DNA from: Aminobacter anthyllidis
GTDB lineage: Bacteria > Pseudomonadota > Alphaproteobacteria > Rhizobiales > Rhizobiaceae
Direction: 5' to 3'
DNA: 64,000 nucleotides
Assembly (NCBI RefSeq): GCF_018555685.1
Contig: NZ_JAFLWW010000004.1
Location: forward strand, 372,001-436,000
The number at the start of each line of letters is the position of its first letter. Positions within the stretch are counted from its first letter, which is position 1. Below, in pieces: positions 1-7,439 of the stretch. The notes under the pieces were generated by a model. The model was not told the origin of the DNA, searched no databases, and was given only the letters and a program-made list of their open reading frames with translations. Position numbers and translations under genes: made by a program.

Positions 1-1
1 T

Positions 2-310
2 CTAATCAATGCCGAACGGCTTGCCTCAATGAAGCGCGGCGCGTTCCTGATCAACACGGCGCGTGGCGACGTGGTCGACCAGAAAGCGCTGGTCGCGGCG
101 CTCGATAGCGGCACCATCGCCGGCGCTGGCCTCGACGTCTATGACGGCGAGCCCGACGTACCTGGAGCGCTGATGCGCATGGAAAATGTGGTGCTGTTGC
201 CGCATCTGGGCAGCGCCACCGAAGAAACCCGCGTGGCCATGGGCATGAAGGCGGTAGACAATCTGACCGCCTTCTTCGAAGGCCGCGCCTTACCCGACAA
301 GGTGGTGTGA
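2..310 (+). CDS. D-isomer 2-hydroxyacid dehydrogenase, C-terminal part (probable hydroxypyruvate reductase)
   Basis: Only the last ~102 codons are present; the frame is open from base 2 to a TGA at 308-310. The residues LINTARGDVVDQKAL, GAGLDVYDGEP and LLPHLGSAT are the end of the NAD-binding domain and the C-terminal catalytic block of D-2-hydroxyacid dehydrogenases. The catalytic histidine lies in LPHLGSAT and the conserved glutamate in DGEP. Family members reduce hydroxypyruvate or glyoxylate. Because glycerate kinase follows directly, with its ATG overlapping this stop codon (TGATG), hydroxypyruvate reductase of the serine cycle is the best reading. Glyoxylate reductase or another 2-ketoacid reductase cannot be excluded without the N-terminus. 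Confidence 0.85.
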   Translation, partial: LINAERLASMKRGAFLINTARGDVVDQKALVAALDSGTIAGAGLDVYDGEPDVPGALMRMENVVLLPHLGSATEETRVAMGMKAVDNLTAFFEGRALPDKVV

Positions 311-1611
311 TGTATCTCGACTGCTCGGTCTCGGCACTGGTCAAGCTTCGCGCGCAGGCAACGGCCCTGTTTCGCGAAGGTATCGCGGCTTCCGATCCCG
401 AGCAGGCGGTCATCTCCGCCCTTGAAACGAAAACGGATGAAATCGCCGCTGCAAGGCGGGTCATCCTGATCGCCTTCGGCAAGGCGGCGTGCCCGATGGC
501 GCGCGCGGCCTTGCCTTTCGTTGGCGACAAGCTCGTTACCGCCGTTGCGGTGACCAATTTCGAGAACCTGGCCGAAATCGAAGGCGTGGAAGTGATATCA
601 GGCGGTCACCCCTTGCCCGACGAAGGCAGCATCAGGGGCGCCGAGGTCATCGAGCGCGCCGCCTTGTCGGCCGAAACAGACGATCTTGTGCTGGTGCTGG
701 TCAGCGGCGGCGGTTCGGCGCTCACCTGCGCTCCTGCCGCGGGCATCGCGCTCGCGGACAAGATCGCGCTCAACGACACGCTGATCCGCTGCGGCGCCGA
801 CATCAGCGAAATCAATGCCGTCAGGCAGCTGTTCTCGCGGCTCAAGGGCGGACGTCTCGCCCAACTCGCTTCACGGGCCAAGGTGCTTTCGCTCATCCTG
901 TCCGACGTGCCCGGCGACGATGTCGGCACTGTTGCAAGTGGTCCGACCGCGCGGCCTTCGGCGACGCAGGCCGAGGCAATCGCCATTCTCGACCGCTATG
1001 ATCTGGTCAAGACGTTGTCGCCGGCGCTCAAGGCGCATCTCGACCTGCTCGTCGAACGCGACGAGGTCGCACCCAGCTTCGATCATGTCGAAAACCTCGT
1101 CATCGGCAGTAACGGCATCAGCCTGCAAAGGGTGATGCACAGCGCCGAAGCCAACTATCCCGTCGTAGTCAAGGCAGACGACTGGCTGAGTGGCGATGTC
1201 TCCGATGTCGCCAAGACCTTGCACCGCATGGCGGTGTTTGCAGCCAGCCAGCGCGGTCCCGTTGCGATCGTTGCTGGTGGTGAGCCGACGGTACGTGTCG
1301 CCGGCAACGGCAAGGGCGGGCGCAACCAGGAACTGGCGCTGCGTTTTGCGCTGCTCAACGAGTGGACGTCGATCAAGCGTCCCTGGGTTTTTCTGAGCGG
1401 CGGAACAGACGGCCGCGATGGCCCCACCGATGCGGCGGGCGCCATCGTCGACGCCGGGTCGACGACCTGGATGCGCAAGCTCGGCTGCAATCCGGTGGCG
1501 CTGCTGCAGAACAACGACTCATACCATGCACTGGCATCATCCGGCGATCTGCTGATGACCGGTGCCACCGGCACCAATGTTGCGGACCTGCAAATACTGC
1601 TGATGCAGTAG
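310..1611 (+). CDS. gckA: Glycerate 2-kinase (MOFRL / DUF4147 family)
   Basis: 433 residues, the usual size for GckA/TtuD glycerate kinases. They phosphorylate D-glycerate to 2-phosphoglycerate in the cytoplasm. The N-terminal DUF4147 domain shows GKAACPMARAA near residue 55, GGHPLPDEGS near 98 and SGGGSALTCAPAAG near 135. The C-terminal MOFRL domain shows GGEPTVRVAGNGKGGRNQE near 320 and LSGGTDGRDGPTDAAGA near 360. The ATG at 310 overlaps the stop of the preceding dehydrogenase, which suggests coupled translation; a GTG one codon upstream is also possible. With that neighbour it supplies the hydroxypyruvate to glycerate to 2-phosphoglycerate steps of the serine cycle. PEP carboxylase and serine hydroxymethyltransferase lie 35 kb downstream. 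Confidence 0.93.
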   Translation: MYLDCSVSALVKLRAQATALFREGIAASDPEQAVISALETKTDEIAAARRVILIAFGKAACPMARAALPFVGDKLVTAVAVTNFENLAEIEGVEVISGGHPLPDEGSIRGAEVIERAALSAETDDLVLVLVSGGGSALTCAPAAGIALADKIALNDTLIRCGADISEINAVRQLFSRLKGGRLAQLASRAKVLSLILSDVPGDDVGTVASGPTARPSATQAEAIAILDRYDLVKTLSPALKAHLDLLVERDEVAPSFDHVENLVIGSNGISLQRVMHSAEANYPVVVKADDWLSGDVSDVAKTLHRMAVFAASQRGPVAIVAGGEPTVRVAGNGKGGRNQELALRFALLNEWTSIKRPWVFLSGGTDGRDGPTDAAGAIVDAGSTTWMRKLGCNPVALLQNNDSYHALASSGDLLMTGATGTNVADLQILLMQ

Positions 1612-1701
1612 CCGGGCTCACCCGTCAAAACTTCCAACCGAATGCCTGGCCAGCTTGCGTTTCGCCGGCCGCCGTCGATCCGCTGCGTTTGTCAGAATCT
1701 G

Positions 1702-1733
1702 TTGAACCCGACACTGAAAATGTTTACTGTCGG
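1702..1733 (+). promoter_or_regulatory. Promoter-like element with inverted repeat upstream of the XRE-cupin gene
   Basis: TTGAAC (1702-1707) and TACTGT (1725-1730) are 17 bases apart and could be -35 and -10 boxes. The inverted repeat CCGACA (1708-1713) and TGTCGG (1728-1733) fills the spacer and covers the -10 box. This layout suits autorepression by the downstream helix-turn-helix protein. The -10 match is weak. Confidence 0.35.
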
Positions 1734-1771
1734 TGAAATAGATTCAGCGAGCAGAGGCAGGCGGCGTCAAT

Positions 1772-2512
1772 ATGAGCAAAGCTAAGGCGGCAGAAAAGAA
1801 CGGGCATTCGAAGAAGAATGGCAAGGCGCTGTCGGCTGCGGTTTCAGCCGGCGCCGCGAAATCCGCTCTGGCTCACGTCTCGCCGCCGCTGCACCAGGAT
1901 CCGCATGCCGTTCGCGACACCCGGGAAAAGGTGCTCGAAGTGGCGATCGGCCACGAAGTTCGTGCCTTCCGCAAGAAGCTCGGCATTACGGTTGCCGACC
2001 TTGCATCGGCCACCGACATTTCGCTTGGCATGCTGTCGAAGATCGAAAACGGCATCACCTCGCCGTCTTTGACGACACTGCAGGCGCTGTCACGGGCGCT
2101 GGGCGTACCGGTCACCGCCTTCTTCCGCCGCTTCGAGGAAGAACGCAACGCCGTCTTCGTCAAGGCCGGCGAAGGGGTCGACGTTGAACGTCGCGGCACG
2201 CGCGCCGGGCACCAATACACGCTGCTTGGCCATATCGGCTCCGACACGTCGGGCGTGACGGTCGAACCCTACCTGATTTCGCTGTCGGAGGATTCGGACG
2301 TCTTCCCGACCTTCCAGCATGACGGAATGGAGTTCCTCTACATGCTGGAAGGCGAGGTCGTTTATCGTCACAGCAACAATCTTTATCGCATGACGCCCGG
2401 CGACAGCCTGTTCTTCGACGCCGACGCACCGCATGGCCCGGAAGAGCTGACCCATTTGCCGATCAAGTATCTGTCGATCATTTCTTATCCGCGCGGCCGC
2501 GGCGGCGACTGA
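1772..2512 (+). CDS. XRE-family regulator with C-terminal cupin domain
   Basis: 246 residues. After a lysine/alanine-rich N-terminal tail (~1-60) comes an XRE helix-turn-helix at ~70-125, including VRAFRKKLGITVADLA, GMLSKIENG and SPSLTTLQALSRALGV. A cupin_2 domain follows at ~165-240, with FPTFQHDGMEFLYMLEGEV and a GD-S-FFDADAPHGPEE stretch carrying the usual metal-site histidines and glutamates. Such proteins are small-molecule-responsive transcription regulators. Its place right after glycerate kinase, and facing the mgs operon across the inserted island, suggests control of C1 or methylamine genes; that is inference. No good Shine-Dalgarno precedes the ATG, so a start a few codons away is possible. 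Confidence 0.88.
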   Translation: MSKAKAAEKNGHSKKNGKALSAAVSAGAAKSALAHVSPPLHQDPHAVRDTREKVLEVAIGHEVRAFRKKLGITVADLASATDISLGMLSKIENGITSPSLTTLQALSRALGVPVTAFFRRFEEERNAVFVKAGEGVDVERRGTRAGHQYTLLGHIGSDTSGVTVEPYLISLSEDSDVFPTFQHDGMEFLYMLEGEVVYRHSNNLYRMTPGDSLFFDADAPHGPEELTHLPIKYLSIISYPRGRGGD

Positions 2513-2584
2513 GGGCGGCGAGGCGAGATTGAAGCTTTTTCTCCCTCGCCCACTGATCACTTTGCATCTATGGTTTTATCGACC

Positions 2585-2657
2585 TGCGCCTCGAAGGCAG
2601 AGGTCACAGGTCCGAATCGTGGATCCCGACAGGAATCGAATCTGTGCCTGCAGATTA
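2585..2657. pseudogene. tRNA-derived fragments at the island's left edge
   Basis: On the plus strand, CTGCGCCTCGAAGGCAG is an anticodon-arm-like hairpin. It is followed by AGGTCACAGGTCCGAATC, a variable loop and half a T-arm, resembling the 3' half of an Arg-type tRNA with several mismatches. Immediately after it, read on the minus strand, GGCACAGATTCGATTCCTGT is a second T-arm-like piece. Neither has a matching acceptor stem or D-arm, so no working tRNA is present. Such fragments usually mark an integration site. The tRNA identity is from memory of tRNA-Arg sequences and is uncertain. Confidence 0.35.
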
Positions 2658-2766
2658 GGAATTTGGTCCAAAGTGGAATCGCTCCATCCGAGATTGGCTG
2701 CGAGAGCACTCAGCCTAGGCACGGCAAGCTTCGGGACAGGGCGCTCAACCAGTCGCCATTAGTGTT

Positions 2767-2829
2767 GGTTGCGTGTCCCGCAACCATTGATAACGACACT
2801 CCCGTGAGCCCAGCTCCGGGAGTGTTTTT
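2767..2829 (+). terminator. Hairpin plus rho-independent terminator (possible small-RNA 3' end)
   Basis: A 7-bp hairpin GGTTGCG-TGTCC-CGCAACC (2767-2785) is followed by a 9-bp terminator stem ACACTCCCG (2796-2804) with CGGGAGTGT (2817-2825), running into TTTTT. The terminator points along the plus strand, but no intact plus-strand gene ends just before it. It could therefore end a small RNA or be left from a lost gene. Confidence 0.6.
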
Positions 2830-2869
2830 GTTTGCAGACCCAACATCCTGCCGCTTGGTCCAGTTCAGG

Positions 2870-3400
2870 ATACTGTCCCACTCGACAGCCGCTAGGGAGC
2901 GAAATGCCGTTTCGCTCCGCGAATGCCAGCAAACTTCCTTTGTCGGGTGACCATACGATTGCCTTCTGCGACCTAGAAAAAGTGACCTGGAAAGTCTGAT
3001 CCGGATCACCGGTTGGCTTTGCCGGTGACTTGAAAGCTTCGCGAAAGATATCGAAGGACGGCACGCCTCTGGCGAGAAGCTGAGCGGTTATGCCGTTCAT
3101 CATAGGCTCCGGCCCGCAAAAATAAAATCGCGCCCGCCGATGAACGAGGGAATCATCAACAACGTCGGCCGTTAACCGGCCAATGATATCCCCACCTTTC
3201 ACATCGGGGTCATCGCACGCGTTGAACACCTGCAGGGTCGGTAAGTGCGTCTTCAATTCAGCAATTCGTTGAGCAAAAGCTTGGCTGCTCAAATTGCGAT
3301 TTGCATAGTAAAGCCAAACGGCAGGTGGCTCTGCCTGGCTGGCGATCGTTTCCAAATATGAGAGAAACGGGGTAATCCCGATGCCGCCAGCGAACCGGTG
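2870..3400 (-). pseudogene. Truncated ferredoxin-type flavin reductase (FNR NAD domain plus start of 2Fe-2S domain)
   Basis: The minus strand encodes AGGIGITPFLSYLETIA, YFCGPEPMMNGI and FDIFREAF, the NAD-binding half of ferredoxin-NADP+-reductase-like oxidoreductases. Next comes LLAFAERNGISLPSGCRVGQ, the start of a plant-type 2Fe-2S domain. The FAD-binding half is missing upstream, where the reading joins a phage-like sequence around 3390-3400. The remaining cluster cysteines are missing downstream, where the sequence changes abruptly after GCRVGQ near 2875. This is a remnant cut at both ends, probably of a reductase for a Rieske-type oxygenase. It sits inside the island and has no neighbour of related function. 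Confidence 0.7.
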
Positions 3401-3526
3401 CGCATCTGGTGGCGAAAGGCGACATACATCGCGCGCGACCATCCCTACTTGTGGGCGCTCGCGATTGAACTAGGGCTATCAGAAGCGATGGTCGACGCGC
3501 TGTTTGTGGCCGCCGGCAAGACATAG
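3388..3526 (+). pseudogene. C-terminal fragment of a phage-like protein
   Basis: The plus strand reads EPVRIWWRKATYIARDHPYL, then LWALAIELGLSEAMVDALFVAAGKT and a TAG at 3524-3526. The pattern (aromatic patch, charged helix, short GLSE-type helix, VDALF-AA end) resembles the C-terminus of small phage structural proteins. It has no start and runs straight into the truncated reductase on the other strand. The assignment to a phage protein is tentative. Confidence 0.35.
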
Positions 3527-3529
3527 CCG

Positions 3530-4384
3530 TCACTTTGCCTCAAGGATCACGGAAGTCTGGAAGGTGTCGAAGACAGAGCGGTCGTATCCTAGAAACTGCC
3601 ATCGCTCATGTCCTTTGAAGAAATCAAAGGTCAAGGAAGTGTCACCATAGGTCTCGCCTTCGACGCCCCCATGGGGCAGGTAGGCGACGCCACTCGAGCG
3701 ATGAGCTTGCATTAACGTGGACTGGTGTTTCGTCTTTCGAGCCGCGTCAATGTAGGGCCAGAACTCGATTGGGCGGATGGTTAGAATGAAGACTGCGCCG
3801 TCGACCATGTGTTCTCGAACTGCATTTAAACAGGCGATCGCTGCGCTTGGCGCTAGATGCGTAAAGACCGAGAATGCAAATGCCACGTCAAATTTGGTGT
3901 CTCCGACCGGCAAATTGATAGGCACCCGATCCGATTGGGCGAAGTTGCCAAGTAGTCTAACTTCCTTGCAAGTAGCCAAGGACTTGTCCCAAGCGTCGAC
4001 ACCCCAGATTTTCTCTGGATCCGAGTAGTAATACATCATCCGAAGGATGCGGCCGTATCCGCAGCCGAAATCGAGAATTGAGGCATCGTGGAGAGTTCTG
4101 CCCGTGTGGCGAACGACCATGTTTTCGACGATGCGGGTAAACGCCAACGTCTGTTTCAGCAATTCGACGCCGCTAGCGCCTGTCCACGTTTCCTGAATGT
4201 GGTTGCTGGCCATGTTTGGCAAGACGTTCGAGAGCGCAGGATAGCGTTTGTTCGGCAATGAGATCATGAACAAGCCAAAATCATCGAGGCTCAACTTACG
4301 CAGCGGCACCATTGCTTTGACTGGATCGCGTGTCTCGGTGGCAACTCGCTCTGCCTCGGCCAAAAACGAAAAGGTATGTTCCAC
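3530..4384 (-). CDS. Class I SAM-dependent methyltransferase
   Basis: 284 residues from a GTG start at 4384, preceded by a GGAG element seven bases upstream. The SAM-binding motif I is ILDFGCGYGRILRMMYY (~residue 105). IWGVDAWDKSL gives the acidic residue after strand 2, and FDVAFAFSVFTHLAP with GAVFILTIRP are later Rossmann strands. The first ~90 residues are not recognised and may bind the substrate. Low-GC codon use and glycan-type neighbours suggest modification of a surface sugar, but the substrate cannot be read from sequence. The gene ends four bases after the phage-like fragment on the other strand. Confidence 0.8.
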   Translation of the reverse strand: MEHTFSFLAEAERVATETRDPVKAMVPLRKLSLDDFGLFMISLPNKRYPALSNVLPNMASNHIQETWTGASGVELLKQTLAFTRIVENMVVRHTGRTLHDASILDFGCGYGRILRMMYYYSDPEKIWGVDAWDKSLATCKEVRLLGNFAQSDRVPINLPVGDTKFDVAFAFSVFTHLAPSAAIACLNAVREHMVDGAVFILTIRPIEFWPYIDAARKTKHQSTLMQAHRSSGVAYLPHGGVEGETYGDTSLTFDFFKGHERWQFLGYDRSVFDTFQTSVILEAK

Positions 4385-4515
4385 GATAATCTCCAGGCAG
4401 GTTGCGTCAGATACTTATGCGTACATAGCCAGTCGAGGCGCCTTCCGCAAACAGAGTGAGCGAACACGCTAGCTGCTTCGCAAAATTGCCTGAACTTTTG
4501 CCTCGCTTGCTTTCT

Positions 4516-4732
4516 GAGACACGGCCTGGATAAACGTCGATCGCCGCGAGTGTTTGACCGCCGACAACGCCATCCTGGTCAATGCCCAGCACCTTCTGCA
4601 GGCGCTTAACCGCGGTCGCAGGGCCAGAGTTCACGCCGTAGTCAAGAGACGAATAGTCGAGGCCAGCCGGCAGCAGGTCGCCACCAGACTGCGTCCAGTA
4701 GGACTTGCGACAGACGTCTTCGGCTATTGAGA
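4516..4732 (-). pseudogene. Fragment of phage endolysin (GH108-type), inverted relative to the 9.3-10 kb copy
   Basis: On the minus strand AEDVCRKSYWTQSGGDLLP, LDYGVNSGPATAVKRLQKVL and GIDQDGVVGGQTLAA match the central part of the lysozyme remnant at 9.4-9.6 kb, with scattered differences. Similarity stops after VSES near 4518 and before SIAEDV near 4730. The catalytic N-terminus is absent. Its first bases overlap the stop codon of the acyltransferase gene, so the recombination joint lies at about 4726-4732. From 4385 to 4516 nothing recognisable remains. Confidence 0.75.
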
Positions 4733-6616
4733 CGCCTTGAGTTCTAGCCCCTCTTTGGCAGGCTGCACAAAAGTAAACGTCTCAGCCCATTGGGATGAAA
4801 TGATACCGGCCAGGTACTTAGAGCCGGCCAACGTCAGATGCCCAAAATCCAGAAAGATCAGTTTCCCTTCGCTATCGAAAATCCGGCACTTCGACCCGCA
4901 CATCGTAGCGTGGATATCTAGGTAGCTTGCACCAGCATCGTTGGCCCACTCGCCAAGGAACGGGTTAACCTGATCTCCAGGATGTCGTCTTTCGAGCACA
5001 TAGGCCTCGATTTTCTGCACTGAAATGAGTCCCGATTCATAGATCAGATTTGGGACGCCGTCTCTAAACCGAACTGGCGGGCCAGCTACTATCACCTTGC
5101 CGACTCTGGCGCGCAGATGCTGCACTGTTTTTCCCAAGGTGTGCTGCTCGTTGAACCCCCAGCTAGCGTTCAAGACGACTGCATCGAGCCGGACGTCGTC
5201 GATGAACTTGAGAAAAACGAAATCAAGTAGCTCCTTGCAGTTGCCGCCCTTTTTTGTTTCGAGGACCGGCGTGCAGTTGCCCGATGTCGCCTCAAGAAAA
5301 TTTACGCCAGGGAACGCAGTGCCCAGTGCGCTAAAAAGGTCAGCCGCCATGCTGTCGCCAACAATAAGCACATTGGGCCGATCATTCGCCAGTGCGAGGC
5401 ACGTAGCCTGGTTGAACTCATCGAAACTCGCGGCCTCCACTAGGAAGCATTCCCCAACCCGAACAACTGGATTTCTTTCCAGCCACATATCTCGCGCGGT
5501 CTGAATTTTCTGAAGTTCCGGAGGCAGGCGAAATCTCCATCCCTCAGTCGCGATCGCGTGAAAAGCAACCAACGAAACAGACGCCGCAGAGACCATCGAG
5601 AGCGGAAACGCCAGACGACGACCAGAGGTGAAATGTCGTTTTGCAGGTACTTCAACTAGCCAATGGACCAACGCCGCGAGTGCGAGGCACAACGCGACAT
5701 ATCCCAAGGTATTTGTCAGGACGTTCGGGAAGAAAACAACCAGTGGCCAATGCACGAGATAAAGCGGGTACGAAACCTTTCCCACGAACTGCATAAGAGG
5801 GTTGGTGAGGACGAATGTTGGATTGCTACGCCCAGCAAGGATCACCAACGCAGTGCCAACGCAAGGAATGAGTGACAGAACTCCTGGCATCGGCGTCTCG
5901 GTGGTCATCACGCACAATGAATAGCCAATGAGGGCCAAGCCGATTCCTTGCAGCACGGTCCCAGCGATACGCCCTAGGCTTGGGGTCCAAGGCGATAGCG
6001 CAAGACATGCCCCGAGGCCAAATTCAAATAGCCTGAACGGCATGAGGTAGAAGACCGCCGATGGGGCGATATTCAGCAGCAGCTGCGCTCCTGCAAGTGA
6101 CAGCAAGGAGACGCCGACTAGCAACCAAACAACGAACTTCAAGCCCTTGCGGCGTAGACCTAACACGAGCACTGCAGGCCAAATCAGGTAGAACTGTTCT
6201 TCGACGCCGAGGGACCATGTATGCAGCAAGGGCTTTTGGTAAACTGCGAGATCGAAGTAACCGACTTGGCTCCAAAAAACGAAATTCGATAGCCCGAATG
6301 CCGCCGCGATTGCCGATTGCGATAGAGCAATAACTTGGTCAGGCGATTGCAACAGATAAGCAGCGAAGAGCGAAAGCAGGATGGTAACAAAAGCTGCTGG
6401 AGCCAATCGAACAAGCCTGCGCCGGTAGAAATCCAGGAAGCTGAATTCTCCGGTATTCACGTCTCGGTGAATGTTTCGCGTGATCAGATAACCTGAGATC
6501 ACGAAGAACGCATCCACGCCTAGAAAGCCACCTGGGAAGGTCGAGACCCCTGCGTGAAAAAGCAGGACCGCAACTACTGCGATAGCCCGCAGCCCCTGAA
6601 TGTCTGGCCGAAACAT
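4724..6616 (-). CDS. Acyltransferase 3 family protein with SGNH domain (OafA/YrhL-like O-acyltransferase)
   Basis: About 630 residues from the ATG at 6616, chosen because CAGGGGGC lies seven bases upstream and FRPDIQGLRAIAV is the family's usual start; further ATGs lie upstream to 6670. The N-terminal ~340 residues form the multi-helix acyltransferase 3 domain, with RPDIQGLRA, FFVISGYLIT, FYRRRLVRLAP and HTWSLGVEEQFYLIWP. The C-terminal ~250 residues are an SGNH domain with VLIVGDSMAADL and a final DFGHLTLAGS block. Such proteins O-acetylate or otherwise acylate surface polysaccharides at the inner membrane. The stop codon lies exactly where an endolysin fragment begins, so the native C-terminus may be a few residues different. 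Confidence 0.88.
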   Translation of the reverse strand: MFRPDIQGLRAIAVVAVLLFHAGVSTFPGGFLGVDAFFVISGYLITRNIHRDVNTGEFSFLDFYRRRLVRLAPAAFVTILLSLFAAYLLQSPDQVIALSQSAIAAAFGLSNFVFWSQVGYFDLAVYQKPLLHTWSLGVEEQFYLIWPAVLVLGLRRKGLKFVVWLLVGVSLLSLAGAQLLLNIAPSAVFYLMPFRLFEFGLGACLALSPWTPSLGRIAGTVLQGIGLALIGYSLCVMTTETPMPGVLSLIPCVGTALVILAGRSNPTFVLTNPLMQFVGKVSYPLYLVHWPLVVFFPNVLTNTLGYVALCLALAALVHWLVEVPAKRHFTSGRRLAFPLSMVSAASVSLVAFHAIATEGWRFRLPPELQKIQTARDMWLERNPVVRVGECFLVEAASFDEFNQATCLALANDRPNVLIVGDSMAADLFSALGTAFPGVNFLEATSGNCTPVLETKKGGNCKELLDFVFLKFIDDVRLDAVVLNASWGFNEQHTLGKTVQHLRARVGKVIVAGPPVRFRDGVPNLIYESGLISVQKIEAYVLERRHPGDQVNPFLGEWANDAGASYLDIHATMCGSKCRIFDSEGKLIFLDFGHLTLAGSKYLAGIISSQWAETFTFVQPAKEGLELKASQ

Positions 6617-7439
6617 AAGTGCCCCCTGCATCGATGCGAGATACCGCATCAGCACTTGGTTGGCCAGCATCCTAAGTCATCATAGCTTCTATTCGTGCGG
6701 CTAGATGATCTTGCCAGCTGCAACGAACAGCCCGTCGACCGTCTGTTCGGATAAATCAAGTTCGATCGTCAATGCCGCAAGGTACGGATGATCGCGCGCT
6801 AGTCGAGCGAAATGCGAATACCTGCGATATTGCCAGATTGTTCGAGACGGCGCGGGAATGCCCCGCCCCTAGTTGGTACAACGCCATAGAGTAAGGCCCA
6901 GGGAGTATGCTGCCCCTCTAATGCAATCCTTAGTCGCAGTTTCTAACGAAAAGCAATAGGCGATTGCCTGGACCACCGAGGCGGGGCGTAGGCGTCTTTG
7001 TGGCCTAAATGGCTTCAGCCTGGAAGCCATTGGCGCGGTGAAAACCGCAGTCGGAGGCACCAACCTGCGCATCGATCGTATGTGGGAGAGCCACGGCAAG
7101 CCGACACCAAGGGCAAGTTTACGGCAACCACGAGGCGTTGCTCCGGGGTGAAGGTGTCCCAGATCAAGCGAAGGTCGGCGCAGATGAATGGCCGCCATCC
7201 GCCAACGTCCAGTTCGGGATGCTGATCCCATTCCGTGACGTCCGGACGGGGAACAACATGACACCTTCGAATGCTTCATCGTCCATTTGGAAGCGTCCTC
7301 CACTTCTGCGGCAAACCCGTTGAAGCGACACCGATACCTGAAACCGTAGAGGGTTTCCAATGACTATCTAAAATGCTCTAACACGCGGAAGCGTGAGGTG
7401 CAGTGGCGATAGTGAGTTTGAGCCGTGGGAATTTTTTGA
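6617..7439. other. Gene-poor stretch with phage debris
   Basis: No intact gene is seen in these ~820 bases. The piece at 7023-7115 is a phage remnant listed separately. On the minus strand around 7140-7290 one frame reads WRPFICADLRLIWDTFTPEQ, which looks like a small phage protein end, but stops and frame changes surround it. A short hairpin CACGC-GGAA-GCGTG lies near 7382-7395, upstream of the pyruvyl transferase gene. Confidence 0.4.
7023..7115 (+). pseudogene. Phage holin-like C-terminal fragment, copy 1
   Basis: The bases encode EAIGAVKTAVGGTNLRIDRM followed by WESHGKPTPRA. A second copy lies at 10657-10749. Comparing the two by eye gives 13 differences in 93 bases; nine of the twelve changed codons are synonymous. 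The copies therefore diverged as working genes before they decayed. No start or stop belongs to this copy. Confidence 0.65.

Noticed and set aside
2585-2657. Functional tRNA gene
   Set aside because: T-arm and anticodon-arm pieces are present, but no acceptor stem or D-arm pairs with them.
6869-7360. 163-codon minus-strand gene
   Set aside because: The translation is Arg/Ser-rich and overlaps a phage fragment that is coding on the other strand; no ribosome site.
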